From contig NZ_CP041637.1 in the NCBI RefSeq assembly GCF_007197735.1, forward strand, positions 1,426,001 through 1,490,000: a stretch of DNA of 64,000 bases, given 5' to 3'. Both the position numbers and the translations under genes were made by a program. Source of the DNA: Formosa sediminum. GTDB taxonomy: Bacteria > Bacteroidota > Bacteroidia > Flavobacteriales > Flavobacteriaceae. The notes beneath the pieces were generated by a model. That model made no database searches and was not told the DNA's origin. It saw nothing but the letters and a program-made list of their open reading frames with translations. Shown piece after piece: positions 1-8,459 of this stretch; the first letter of the stretch is position 1; each line of letters opens with the position of its first letter.

Positions 1-622
1 CGGCTTTATTAATAACTACCATATCTGCCATTTCCATGATTCCTTTTTTTATCCCTTGTAGTTCGTCTCCAGCGCCAGCAAGCATTAAAAGCAGAAAGAA
101 ATCTGTCATGCCATGAACAGCAGTTTCCGATTGTCCGACCCCTACGGTTTCTACTAAAATAATATTGTAACCAGAGGCTTCACAAAGTAACATGCTTTCT
201 CCGGTTTTATTTGCTACACCACCGAGGGTGTCTCCAGAGGCAGAGGGGCGAATGTAGGCATTCTCGTTATGGATTAATTCTTCCATCCTTGTTTTGTCTC
301 CTAGGATACTGCCTTTAGAACGTTGACTACTGGGGTCTATAGATAATATAGCAACTTTGTAATTTAAAGATGTGAGGTATTTGCCAAAGGCTTCTATAAA
401 TGTACTTTTTCCCACGCCAGGGACACCGGTTATACCAATACGAATGGATTTTCCTGAATGTGGTAAAATGGCCTGAATAATTTCTTTAGCGAGTATTTTA
501 TCGCTTTCTAAGTTGCTTTCTATTAAGGTGATTGCACGAGATAAAATTACTCTGCTGCCTTGTAAAATACCGTCAATATATTCTTGAGCTGTTAAACGGT
601 TTTTGGGTTTATAGACCTTCAT
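1..622 (-). CDS. meaB: MeaB/ArgK-type GTPase, 3' end outside window
   Basis: G3E-family GTPase that protects and reactivates B12-dependent methylmalonyl-CoA mutase (older annotations call it LAO/AO transport ATPase). The visible N-terminal 207 residues begin [20 protein letters not shown] and contain the P-loop GVPGVGKS, followed by IDPSS, the [10 protein letters not shown] switch region and a VVINKA stretch at the window edge. The gene runs off the left end, so the C-terminal dimerisation arm is not seen. The start ATG at 622-620 fits the family N-terminus. A consensus -7 box (669-676) and a perfect palindrome (639-660) lie directly upstream, so the gene probably has its own controlled promoter. 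The mutase genes are not in the window. Confidence 0.9.
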   Translation of the reverse strand, partial: MKVYKPKNRLTAQEYIDGILQGSRVILSRAITLIESNLESDKILAKEIIQAILPHSGKSIRIGITGVPGVGKSTFIEAFGKYLTSLNYKVAILSIDPSSQRSKGSILGDKTRMEELIHNENAYIRPSASGDTLGGVANKTGESMLLCEASGYNIILVETVGVGQSETAVHGMTDFFLLLMLAGAGDELQGIKKGIMEMADMVVINKA

Positions 623-638
623 GTTGTCGCTGTAAATT

Positions 639-660
639 AATAACTATTATAATAGTTATT
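639..660. promoter_or_regulatory. 22-bp perfect palindrome in front of meaB
   Basis: The half-site AATAACTATTA is followed at once by its exact reverse complement, with no spacer. It lies 17 bp upstream of the meaB start codon and just downstream of the -7 box, so it sits at the expected transcription start. A perfect symmetric site there suggests an operator for a dimeric regulator. A 5'-leader hairpin is less likely because there is no loop. No regulator gene is visible nearby. Confidence 0.5.
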
Positions 661-668
661 GTGTTTTA

Positions 669-676
669 CAAAGATA
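669..676 (-). promoter_or_regulatory. -7 promoter box of meaB
   Basis: On the minus strand the sequence is TATCTTTG, an exact match to the Bacteroidota -7 consensus TAnnTTTG. It lies 46 bp before the meaB ATG. No clear TTG -33 element was found at the usual spacing, so the call rests on the -7 box alone. Confidence 0.5.
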
Positions 677-688
677 CTTATAACCATA

Positions 689-750
689 AAATTCTCCATA
701 AATACGACCTTGTTTTTTGCTGTGAACAAAGTTGTATTTATGAAGAATTT
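689..750 (-). terminator. 26-bp stem-loop after the glycosyltransferase pair
   Basis: Arms 689-714 and 725-750 pair over 26 bp with a 10-nt loop. The only three non-Watson-Crick positions are G-U pairs when transcribed from the minus strand, but A-C mismatches on the plus strand. The structure therefore favours minus-strand RNA, downstream of the glycosyltransferase gene that ends at 839. The T-run after it is short (TTT), so it may act as a terminator or as a 3'-end stabiliser. Confidence 0.55.
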
Positions 751-838
751 GCGTTAGTGATTGTAGTGAAAATCCTTTTGCTTTTGTGCAAAAGATTGCA
801 ACGGAAAGCGCGACCCTTGGGTAACGCCAAAATAAAAT

Positions 839-2329
839 TTAAGCTTTAGAGGTTAATGATTTAAAAAACACGTAACCGAAACCTAAGAAGAGCATGAGGT
901 GAAATGGAAATAATCCAAAATCGCCACCTTGGTCTCCTACTATAAATGCACTGTACATTCCGAAAGCGAAATAAAGTGTAAGTAAGCCTTCGAAAATAAC
1001 ATTTACAGAGATGTTTTTCTTGATGTATTTGTTGCCTTTCCAGCTATCTTTAAGACTGCTAATATTAAATTTAGGTGTACGCACAAATTCGCTACGTTTT
1101 CCGATATGGCCTTCTAATACAGCAATAGAATTGTGTAGAGAAAAGCCCATGGCTACCGTAAAAAATGTAAAGAACATACCAATGTATTTTATGAAATTCT
1201 TGATTCCGCCGCCATATATATTCCGATACATAAACCAGTAACAAATAAAGAAAATAACACTACTTACCACAAAGAAACTCATGACGTAGAAGTATGGTTT
1301 TAGGTGTGCATATTCATTTTTAATATAAAGCATAGGAATACTTAATACAGCAACAATAAATACGTTTAAAAACATGGTGCTGTTTAATAAATGAAGTACA
1401 CCGTGAAGTTTTGTTTTACCAGAAATATTATCGGATTTTAAAACTTTCCATAACATTTTTCTGAAGTTTTCTGCACCACCTTTATTCCATCTGAATTGTT
1501 GCGAACGTGCGGCACTAATTACCACAGGAAGCTCTGCTGGTGTTTCTACATCTTCTAAATATTTAAATTTCCAGTTTTTAAGTTGTGCACGATAGCTTAA
1601 ATCTAGGTCTTCGGTAAGTGTGTCTCCTTCCCAGTTTCCTGCATCTATAATACAATCCTTACGCCAAACCCCAGCTGTACCGTTAAAGTTAATAAAGTGA
1701 CCTTTACTATTTCGTCCCACTTGTTCTAATGTAAAATGGGCATCTAGAGCAAAAGCTTGGATGCGAGTTAATAGTGAATACTCTCGATTAATATGTCCCC
1801 AGCGTGTTTGTACTACCCCGATGTTTCTATCTTTAAAATAGGGTAATGTACGTAGTAGCCAGTCTGATTCTGGTAAGAAATCGGCATCGAAAATGGCAAT
1901 AAATTCACCTTTTGCAATTTTTAAACCTTCTTTTAAGGCTCCAGCTTTAAATCCGCTACGGTCTGTTCTAGTAATATGTACGATGTCTAATCCTGTAGCT
2001 TTTAACTTTTGGATATGATTGTACGTAGATTTTACGGTTTCGTCTGTAGAATCGTCTAATACCTGAACCTCTAATTTGTGTTTAGGATAATCTATGGTAG
2101 CAATATTTTCCAGTAAGCGATCCATAACGTACATTTCGTTATATACAGGTAGCTGTATGGTAACATAGGGTATCTCGTTTTCTTTAGAGAGATCTAAAGG
2201 CGGTAAATGTGTGTCTTTCTTTTGGGCGGAAAGATAGTTTAATAATAAGTTTAATTGTGCTAAAGCATACATGAATATTAATGCTAAAGACGTTGAGTAT
2301 ACTGCTATTATTATTGTTTCTAAAATCAT
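839..2329 (-). CDS. Cellulose-synthase-like family 2 glycosyltransferase, membrane-bound
   Basis: 496-residue processive-type GT2. An N-terminal membrane segment (about 5-28) precedes the GT-A domain with the nucleotide-sugar Asp pair (D92-D93 in LDDSTDET), the metal-binding DAD at 148-150, the catalytic TED at 239-241 and QQFRW at 277-281 (the QxxRW motif). Several membrane helices follow from about 310 to 490. This order matches bacterial CslA/BcsA-like synthases that make a beta-linked polysaccharide or glycolipid at the inner membrane. The sugar and product cannot be told from sequence. It overlaps the upstream GT2 gene by 4 bp, so the two are probably translated together. No PilZ domain or BcsB-like partner is present. 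Confidence 0.85.
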   Translation of the reverse strand: MILETIIIAVYSTSLALIFMYALAQLNLLLNYLSAQKKDTHLPPLDLSKENEIPYVTIQLPVYNEMYVMDRLLENIATIDYPKHKLEVQVLDDSTDETVKSTYNHIQKLKATGLDIVHITRTDRSGFKAGALKEGLKIAKGEFIAIFDADFLPESDWLLRTLPYFKDRNIGVVQTRWGHINREYSLLTRIQAFALDAHFTLEQVGRNSKGHFINFNGTAGVWRKDCIIDAGNWEGDTLTEDLDLSYRAQLKNWKFKYLEDVETPAELPVVISAARSQQFRWNKGGAENFRKMLWKVLKSDNISGKTKLHGVLHLLNSTMFLNVFIVAVLSIPMLYIKNEYAHLKPYFYVMSFFVVSSVIFFICYWFMYRNIYGGGIKNFIKYIGMFFTFFTVAMGFSLHNSIAVLEGHIGKRSEFVRTPKFNISSLKDSWKGNKYIKKNISVNVIFEGLLTLYFAFGMYSAFIVGDQGGDFGLFPFHLMLFLGFGYVFFKSLTSKA

Positions 2330-3018
2330 TTTTTTATACTATATTTAAAAATCCAGTACAAGATTTTTATGCCTGCAAATATAGCACCTTTTATTGTACC
2401 TGAAACTTTTGAAACCCCAATTCTATTACGATATTTTACAGGAATTTCGCGATAAGAAAAATTATGCTTTAAAACTTTTAGTTGCATTTCTACGGTCCAA
2501 CCATATGTTTTGTCTAACATGTTTAATTTTAGTAATTTAGAGTATTTTATAGCACGAAAAGGGCCTAAATCTGTAAAGGTAGAATTAAAAAATAAACGCA
2601 TTAAACTGGTTGCTAACCAGTTTCCAAATTCTTGAGGAACAGTCATAGAACCAGATTCTCGAAGATTTTTTGTACGTGCGCCTACTACAAAATCAATATT
2701 TTCTTCTAGAATGGGTGAAACAAGGGTTGTTAGTTGTTCTGGATAATCACTATAATCGCCATCTATAAAAACAACGATGTCTGGTTTAATGTTTTGTTTA
2801 GAAATATATTCCATACCTTTTAAACACGCATACCCATAACCTTTATTTGTTTCTGTTAAAACGGTTGCTCCGGCTTGAACTGCATTTCTTTCTGTATGGT
2901 CAGTAGAATTGTTGCTAACAACAATAACTTCGTCTACAAGTTTTGGTATGTCATGAATAACGTGTGCAATAGAATCTGCTTCGTTATAAGCAGGTATAAT
3001 CACTTTAATTAGAGCCAT
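2326..3018 (-). CDS. Family 2 glycosyltransferase, dolichol-phosphate-sugar synthase-like
   Basis: 230-residue GT2 of the DPM1/polyprenyl-phosphate glycosyltransferase type. The N-terminus VIIPAYNEADSI and the IDGDYSD metal-binding motif (DGD at 86-88) are typical, as is the MTVPQEFGNWLATSLMRL stretch of this subfamily. There are no C-terminal membrane helices, so it is the short cytosolic form that loads a sugar onto a lipid phosphate carrier. It is the first gene of a two-gene unit with the membrane glycosyltransferase at 839-2329 (4-bp overlap), so the pair may build one surface glycan or glycolipid. A TATATTTG -7 box lies 23 bp upstream. Confidence 0.8.
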   Translation of the reverse strand: MALIKVIIPAYNEADSIAHVIHDIPKLVDEVIVVSNNSTDHTERNAVQAGATVLTETNKGYGYACLKGMEYISKQNIKPDIVVFIDGDYSDYPEQLTTLVSPILEENIDFVVGARTKNLRESGSMTVPQEFGNWLATSLMRLFFNSTFTDLGPFRAIKYSKLLKLNMLDKTYGWTVEMQLKVLKHNFSYREIPVKYRNRIGVSKVSGTIKGAIFAGIKILYWIFKYSIKK

Positions 3019-3040
3019 ATTGGGATATAAAAAGGGATTG

Positions 3041-3048
3041 CAAATATA
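3041..3048 (-). promoter_or_regulatory. -7 promoter box of the glycosyltransferase pair
   Basis: Minus-strand TATATTTG exactly fits the Bacteroidota -7 consensus and is identical to the boxes before tRNA-Phe, the HMG-CoA reductase gene and mraZ. It ends 23 bp before the ATG at 3018. No TTG was found at the -33 spacing. Confidence 0.5.
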
Positions 3049-3118
3049 CTTAGTTATTTGGATTTGTTGTATGTTTTTATAAATCTTCTTGTTTGTCGTT
3101 ATAATTTGGAGTTTAAAT

Positions 3119-3167
3119 TCAAAAAAAACCGCTTAATAAGAACATGTAGCTGTAATCTTAAAAAGCG
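3119..3167 (-). terminator. Stem-loop and T-run after the CarboxypepD_reg gene
   Basis: Minus-strand arms CGCTTTTTAAG and CTTATTAAGCG pair with an internal A/T mismatch and a 16-nt loop. They are followed by G and then a run of eight T. It lies about 75 bp after the stop of the gene ending at 3243 and before the promoter of the next unit. The stem is imperfect, so the call is moderate. Confidence 0.45.
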
Positions 3168-3242
3168 ATTTTAAACAAAAATTATTTTTTAATAACTATA
3201 CTATTGCTTAGTCTGTAAAAAGAGTGAATACTTTCAAGAAAA

Positions 3243-4781
3243 TTAATTTTTTTCTGTAATTATACTTTTAAATTCTTTTATTGCTTTGTTGGGTTCTATT
3301 ATATTATATCCTTTCCAGAATTCTGGATCGTAGGCTGGTAAATAAATAGGTTTTACGTCGGCTTTTTCTTTATAAGCATTAAACTCGGCTGCAGTGATGG
3401 TTTCATTTTCAAAGGCGACTAACTCTCGTTTGGAATAATTTTTGGCTATAAAGTTAATGTCTCCAGACAGTTCGTTTTGCTTTCTACGGCCTTTTACATG
3501 TTTGTTTTTTTCAATAATCTTAAAAGGTCTATCTATACCTGTTTTATTAGCAGTTTCTATTTCTGCATATTTTAAACTGTAGTTCCCAGTTTTGTTTTTT
3601 GCATATATAAAACTGCCTTCGCGTTGATACACATCTAGCGAAACTCCTAGAAGTTTGAATGTTTTAAGCGATTTTACGTTTTTAAAATCTACTCTAATCA
3701 CAGCAAAATCTTCTGTATTAATGTATAAAATACCTTTATAATCTTCACTACGTTTGGGTTTAAATGCAATTTTATATACATACTGATCATTAAGAAAAGA
3801 ATAATCTAAAAGTTCAAACTCGTAACGGTTTGATTTATGTATACAATTTAAACTGGCTTCTTCACTAACAAAACTGCTACGTTCCATACTATTAATTACG
3901 TATTTTCTGTATTTAAGAAAGTTTTTTTTCTTGTCTTCTTCTTTTTTCTTTTCAGCTTCTAAAAAGGCTTCAGATTTTTTATTGGACTCGTCTTGAAAGA
4001 ATGAAGAATCTACATCTTCTTTTGTACCAAACCATCCGGATTTTATTTTAAAATAAGAATCGCGTTTTACATGTTTTTTTACAATTGCATTTAGTTTTTT
4101 TTCATAGGCTTCAAAAGTCATTTCATTATTTTTATCGTAAAGTTCTGAGGCTTTAAGAATATTTAATTTAATAACTGTGTCTTTTTTAGCTTCTGATTTG
4201 TTTTTATAAAATTCGCCTAAAATCTCTGTGTAATGGTATGAGTTTAGAGGGATGTCGCTTAATATGCTATCTGTGAGCTCTTGATTAAATTCTGGTATAG
4301 TAGACGTTTTAATTTTAACCGATTTTCTAAGAATAGTAGATCCATAAGTTTCTCTGAAAAAAAGTTTGCTTTTTTGGAAGGTGCCACCATAATTTTTATC
4401 TAAGTTGTCTTCTACCTTCTCGATAATTTCATCGACAGTATAATTTTTATTGAAGAGCATAACTTCATTAAGCTCTATAGATTTAGGTTTTAAAACCACT
4501 ATACTGTCTTGAAATGTTTTGGCAGCTATATGTTTAGACTCGTAACCTAAACAACTAAATATTAACGAGTCTTGTTCAGAAATTGGTGTGTTTATTTGTA
4601 ATTGAAATTGTCCAATATCATTACTTATTACTCCGGAGGTGTTGTTAAAAGAGATGGTTGCAAACGAGATGGGTTCTAAATTTGTAGAATCTAAAACTTT
4701 GGCATGAATTTGAGTTTGCGCTCGTGTAGAGAATACACTAAAAGTTAAACAAATAAAAAGTAAAATGTAAAATTGTTTCAT
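3243..4781 (-). CDS. Secreted CarboxypepD_reg-like domain protein
   Basis: 512 residues with a signal peptide (about 1-21, ending TRAQ) and a CarboxypepD_reg-like beta-sandwich at about 24-110 (KVLDSTNLEPISFATISF through DSLIFSCLGYESK). This domain is the one found at the N-terminus of SusC/TonB-dependent proteins. The remainder is rich in Lys and beta strands, with repeated YKI/FKP and RVDFKNVKSL-type segments and a Lys/Glu-rich central stretch. It has no TonB plug or barrel motifs of the SusC type. Such proteins in Bacteroidota are exported and probably associate with the outer membrane. The function is unknown. It stands alone, with gaps of over 120 bp on both sides. Confidence 0.65.
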   Translation of the reverse strand: MKQFYILLFICLTFSVFSTRAQTQIHAKVLDSTNLEPISFATISFNNTSGVISNDIGQFQLQINTPISEQDSLIFSCLGYESKHIAAKTFQDSIVVLKPKSIELNEVMLFNKNYTVDEIIEKVEDNLDKNYGGTFQKSKLFFRETYGSTILRKSVKIKTSTIPEFNQELTDSILSDIPLNSYHYTEILGEFYKNKSEAKKDTVIKLNILKASELYDKNNEMTFEAYEKKLNAIVKKHVKRDSYFKIKSGWFGTKEDVDSSFFQDESNKKSEAFLEAEKKKEEDKKKNFLKYRKYVINSMERSSFVSEEASLNCIHKSNRYEFELLDYSFLNDQYVYKIAFKPKRSEDYKGILYINTEDFAVIRVDFKNVKSLKTFKLLGVSLDVYQREGSFIYAKNKTGNYSLKYAEIETANKTGIDRPFKIIEKNKHVKGRRKQNELSGDINFIAKNYSKRELVAFENETITAAEFNAYKEKADVKPIYLPAYDPEFWKGYNIIEPNKAIKEFKSIITEKN

Positions 4782-4905
4782 GTTGGTAGTTTTATGTGAA
4801 AGTAAATGATTACACGAAACGCAGAATACATTTTACATTTTTATTAAGTAAATTTTATTAGTTTTTAACAAAATAAGCTTTTGTAATGGGTTTTATTGTA
4901 GGGTG

Positions 4906-5808
4906 TTAGCTTGTGGTTTCTTCCTTTTTTTTAGTTAGAGGATAAAAAGTTTGCGTTATAAATTGATCTGGGAACTCTTCATCTTTCTCAAATCCTAATT
5001 CAATATCTCGTCCGTTATGCGGGACATAATCTGTTTTAAATATATAATCCCAAAGGCTTAATGTAATGCCATAATTTGAACCATAAATTGAGTTTGGTGG
5101 TAATTCTTTAGCATGATGCCAAATGTGCATTTTAGGGTTATTTAGTATGTATTTAAAAGGGCCATAATCCCAACCTAGATTTGCATGATTTAAATGTCCT
5201 ATGGCAATAGTGAAAAAATGAACTAAGACCACATCTTGCACGTCGAATCCGCCAATAATAGCAATAGGAATGTATAACAACGATTTGTAAATAACAGGTT
5301 CCATCCAATGGTAGCGTAAGTGTCCAGCAAATCCCATTTCTTTAATAGAATGGTGTACTTTGTGAAAATCCCATAATAACGGGAACCGGTGTAATAGTCT
5401 GTGCGTGTTCCATTGAACAAAATCACTAACAATAAAAAAGATAAATAAACTTGCTGCTTTTGGAAGTTGATTAACTTTAAACAATTGGAGGTCATTTAAA
5501 GTTAAACCTACTACTGAAAGGATATCGTTAAACACTGTAGCAGCTGTATTTGATAGTGCAATTAGAACAATTAAATTTAAGAGAAAAAAATTAAAAAACA
5601 TATAAAAGGTGTCTAGCCAAAAATCTTTTCTAAATATAGATTGATTTTTACGCCAAGGAAATACAATTTCTAAACCCCAAACAATCAATGAAATAATAAT
5701 TAAGCCATAGAAATAATTATCCCAATGGTTAATAGAGATTAGTTCATATTTTAAGTATCTCCAATATCCAGAATATGAATCTTGAATAATATTAATGTAT
5801 TTTTCCAT
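4906..5808 (-). CDS. Sterol desaturase / fatty acid hydroxylase superfamily membrane protein
   Basis: Integral-membrane di-iron oxygenase family protein. The histidine clusters of the family are all present: HRLLH, HKVHH, a HLNHAN element and HIWHH, set between about four hydrophobic helices. Members hydroxylate or desaturate lipid chains, sterols or carotenoids. The substrate is not predictable here. A longer reading frame begins at 5823 (MLYYF), but that ATG lies inside a perfect 14-bp hairpin and its T-rich tail. The internal ATG at 5808 (MEKYINIIQDSY) is therefore the better start. The gene follows the arsenosugar-type cluster on the same strand but is separated from it by that hairpin, so shared transcription is doubtful. 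Confidence 0.8.
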   Translation of the reverse strand: MEKYINIIQDSYSGYWRYLKYELISINHWDNYFYGLIIISLIVWGLEIVFPWRKNQSIFRKDFWLDTFYMFFNFFLLNLIVLIALSNTAATVFNDILSVVGLTLNDLQLFKVNQLPKAASLFIFFIVSDFVQWNTHRLLHRFPLLWDFHKVHHSIKEMGFAGHLRYHWMEPVIYKSLLYIPIAIIGGFDVQDVVLVHFFTIAIGHLNHANLGWDYGPFKYILNNPKMHIWHHAKELPPNSIYGSNYGITLSLWDYIFKTDYVPHNGRDIELGFEKDEEFPDQFITQTFYPLTKKKEETTS

Positions 5809-5819
5809 AAAATAATAAA

Positions 5820-5855
5820 GCATCTTGTTTTATTATATGGTATAAAACAAGATGC
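5820..5855 (-). terminator. Perfect 14-bp stem-loop after the purine nucleoside phosphorylase gene
   Basis: GCATCTTGTTTTAT (5820-5833) and its exact reverse complement (5842-5855) enclose an 8-nt loop. Read on the minus strand it lies 18 bp after the PNP stop codon and is followed by TTTATTATTTT. It probably ends the arsenosugar-type operon. Confidence 0.65.
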
Positions 5856-5873
5856 AGTTTTGTTACTTGCAAA

Positions 5874-6686
5874 TTAGAGCGTTTTTATAAGCTCTCTAAA
5901 TAATGTAATCATATTTGGTTCAGCCTTTTCTGCCATAGCGATAATATCTTCAATATTTACAGGTTGTAAATGATCTGGATCTCCTTTATCTGTAATTACA
6001 GACACTGCAGCTGCTTTTAAATTTAAGTGATTGGCAACTATAATTTCTGGTACTGTGCTCATACCAACGGCATCTGCTCCTAATGTTTTTAGCATTCTAT
6101 ATTCTGCACGTGTTTCTAATTGCGGCCCCAACATACTGGCATACACGCCTTCATGTAAAGTAAAGTTGTGTGCTTTAGCAATTTCTTTAAACTTTGTGTT
6201 AATAGCCTTATCGTAAGGCGCACTCATATCTGCAAAACGTTCGCCTAATTTAGATACGCCTTTAAAGGCTAGTGGCGAACCGCCTAGTAAATTTATATGG
6301 TCGTCTATTAACATTAAATCGCCTTTTGCATAATCTAAATTTACAGCTCCAGAGGCATTAGATACTAAGAGAGTGTGAATTCCTAATTGATTCATGATTC
6401 TTACTGGATATGTTATATCCTGTAGTGTGTAGCCTTCATATAAATGAAAACGGCCTTGCATAACCACAACTTTTTTACCTTCTAGTTCTCCATAAATTAA
6501 TTTTCCTTTATGAAACTCTACCGTTGCAGTTGGGAAATAGGGAATCTGATTGTAGCTTACTTCGTGAATAATAGTAATGTCATTTAATAATTTACCTAAT
6601 CCAGTACCTAAAATAATCCCGATTTCAGGTTTGTCGAAGCCTTTGTTTTGTAAATATTCTGTGGTTTCGTTAATGTACTTAATCAT
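5874..6686 (-). CDS. Purine nucleoside phosphorylase, trimeric type
   Basis: 270 residues, the usual length for trimeric PNP, which splits purine ribonucleosides with phosphate into base and ribose-1-phosphate. Visible motifs are GIILGTGLGKL (phosphate loop), GRFHLYEGY, VSNASGAVN and the signature around GPQLETRAEY with VGMSTVPE. By alignment E191 matches human Glu201, and D233 (in VITDKG) stands where human PNP has Asn243, a position linked to 6-oxo versus 6-amino purine preference. It overlaps the upstream arsenosugar glycosyltransferase gene by 8 bp and ends the cluster. This suggests a role on an adenosine-derived arsenic nucleoside, though ordinary purine salvage is also possible. Its only apparent terminator is the hairpin at 5820-5855. 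Confidence 0.88.
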   Translation of the reverse strand: MIKYINETTEYLQNKGFDKPEIGIILGTGLGKLLNDITIIHEVSYNQIPYFPTATVEFHKGKLIYGELEGKKVVVMQGRFHLYEGYTLQDITYPVRIMNQLGIHTLLVSNASGAVNLDYAKGDLMLIDDHINLLGGSPLAFKGVSKLGERFADMSAPYDKAINTKFKEIAKAHNFTLHEGVYASMLGPQLETRAEYRMLKTLGADAVGMSTVPEIIVANHLNLKAAAVSVITDKGDPDHLQPVNIEDIIAMAEKAEPNMITLFRELIKTL

Positions 6687-7356
6687 AATGTATGCTATAT
6701 TTTTTAAGTTGAGGATAATCTTTTATATCTTCAAATGTATCGATATCATTTAATTCTTCAAGCAAATAAACAGATTTGTTAGATAAATTTTCTAATGTAT
6801 TTTCTAACACTGTTGCGGTTCCCCAGTCTTTATTTTGAAACACTTCTTGATGTAATGTTTTCATGCCTAGTAAGTAATAACCGCCATCTTTTGCAGGTCC
6901 AATAACGGTGTCGTTTTCATCTAGACTATTAAAAGCATGGTTTATAATCTGAGAAGAAAGATCTAAAATATCACTTCCAATTATAACAACTTTCTGATAA
7001 TTATTTTGAAATAATTCTTTGAAGGCATTACTCATACGTTCGCCAAGATTTTCTCCCTGTTGGAGCTTTTTTCTAAAAATATTATCGTCCCAAGTGTCGT
7101 TTTTATGAATATGCTCAGAATAAAACACAAACTTATCTGCGTTTACATTTGAAGAAATTTGAGCAGTATGCTCGAGTAGTGTTTTGTAAATGTCTAACGC
7201 ATATTCGTCGCCAATGGTTTGTGCTAAACGGGTTTTGCACTTTCCTAGTTCAGGGTTTCTAGCAAAAATAATTAATGCTTTTTTAGATGTTGGAAAATGA
7301 AACGTAGCCAGAGCATCGTCGTTAGTTTCATTATCATTAGAGGTTAAAAATCCCAT
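6679..7356 (-). CDS. DUF2064 (TIGR04282-type) arsenosugar-associated glycosyltransferase
   Basis: 225 residues. The N-terminal ALIIFARNPELGKCKTRLAQ resembles the nucleotide-binding segment of GT-A/nucleotidyltransferase folds, and GSDILDL and GPAKDGGYYLLG are hallmark segments of the TIGR04282 family. The family is found beside radical SAM ArsS genes and is annotated as an arsenosugar biosynthesis glycosyltransferase. The exact reaction is inferred from context rather than proven. It lies 21 bp downstream of arsS and overlaps the PNP gene by 8 bp. The first about 25 residues are less conserved, so translation might start a little further in. Confidence 0.8.
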   Translation of the reverse strand: MGFLTSNDNETNDDALATFHFPTSKKALIIFARNPELGKCKTRLAQTIGDEYALDIYKTLLEHTAQISSNVNADKFVFYSEHIHKNDTWDDNIFRKKLQQGENLGERMSNAFKELFQNNYQKVVIIGSDILDLSSQIINHAFNSLDENDTVIGPAKDGGYYLLGMKTLHQEVFQNKDWGTATVLENTLENLSNKSVYLLEELNDIDTFEDIKDYPQLKKYSIHYD

Positions 7357-7377
7357 GTTTTGGTATTTAAGTTTATA

Positions 7378-8433
7378 TTAAGCAACGCTGCCTTGGCAAC
7401 TACTACCGGCACCAGCAGTACATCCATAGCAATGTTGTGAGGTTACAATAGTTCTGCCGTTTAGCAAATCTTCGTTGTAATTAGAGATGTGCTTTACTTT
7501 GCTGTTTACGGGCAATTCAAGCATCTGATTGAAATCGCAATCATATAAGTATCCGTCCCAGCTTATAGAGAGAGTATTGGTGCACATTACACTTTTTGCT
7601 GCTTGTGGATTATAAGCCTCAACCAGTGCGTACATATAGTCTTCGTAATTATCGGAAGCAATCAAATAATCTAAAAACCGACTTATAGGTAAATTGGTAA
7701 TAGCAAAAAGTTGATGAAAATGTATACCAAAATCTTCTAATAAAGCCGATTTAAAATCTTTTTCCATTGCAGATTGGTTTGCGGGTAAAAATGCACCCGA
7801 CGGATTGTAAACTAAATCTAGCTTTAATTTGCTATCGGGCATGCCATAGCCAATAGCGTTTAAGTCTTTTAAGGCTTGGATAGATTGATTAAAAACGCCT
7901 TTACCACGTTGTTTGTCTGTTTTACCTTGTGTCCAATGCGGCATAGAGCTAACAACATGAATATTATAGTTTTTAAAAAATTCAGGCAAATCGTGATATT
8001 TTTTATTCGCTCTTATTATGGTTAGGTTAGAGCGAACTATAAAATCTTTAATCCCTGCTTTGGAAGCTTCTTCTACAAACCACCTAAAATTAGGATTCAT
8101 TTCTGGTGCGCCACCTGTAAGATCTAATGTATGAGCGTGTGTATTTTTAATTACATCAAGACACTGTAACATGGTCTCTTTTGTCATGATTTCTTTTCGG
8201 TCTGGACCGGCATCTACGTGGCAATGTTCGCAAACTTGATTACACATATAGCCCACATTAATTTGAAGAATTTCTAATGTATTTGCTGTTAAAGGAGCAA
8301 TACCAGTGTCTTTAAGTTTGTTTTTAAATGTTGGAAGTTCTCCTGTTTTAAAAATGCCATTGGCTAAAAACTCGAGTTGCTTTTGGCTTTGTGCTAATTG
8401 ATTGTTACGCTTATGTAATGATTTTTGAGTCAT
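7378..8433 (-). CDS. arsS: Arsenosugar biosynthesis radical SAM protein ArsS
   Basis: 351-residue radical SAM enzyme. The 4Fe-4S binding CxxxCxxC motif is C64, C68, C71 (CNQVCEHC), followed by LDLTGGAPEMNP. The C-terminal DUF3641-type part carries extra cysteines and ends CYGCTAGAGSSCQGSVA, typical of ArsS. ArsS is known to join the 5'-deoxyadenosyl group of SAM to dimethylarsenite, the first committed step to arsenosugars. It sits between an AhpD-like gene (26 bp upstream) and the DUF2064 gene, in the arrangement known for this pathway. The methyltransferase ArsM that would supply dimethylarsenite is not in the window. Confidence 0.88.
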   Translation of the reverse strand: MTQKSLHKRNNQLAQSQKQLEFLANGIFKTGELPTFKNKLKDTGIAPLTANTLEILQINVGYMCNQVCEHCHVDAGPDRKEIMTKETMLQCLDVIKNTHAHTLDLTGGAPEMNPNFRWFVEEASKAGIKDFIVRSNLTIIRANKKYHDLPEFFKNYNIHVVSSMPHWTQGKTDKQRGKGVFNQSIQALKDLNAIGYGMPDSKLKLDLVYNPSGAFLPANQSAMEKDFKSALLEDFGIHFHQLFAITNLPISRFLDYLIASDNYEDYMYALVEAYNPQAAKSVMCTNTLSISWDGYLYDCDFNQMLELPVNSKVKHISNYNEDLLNGRTIVTSQHCYGCTAGAGSSCQGSVA

Positions 8434-8459
8434 GTTAATTTTAATAACTTCAGAAGAAA

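Noticed and set aside
532-849. Plus-strand frame of 105 codons over the meaB start and the spacer
   Set aside because: It runs antisense through meaB, the palindrome and the long hairpin, has Cys-rich low-complexity composition and no family resemblance.
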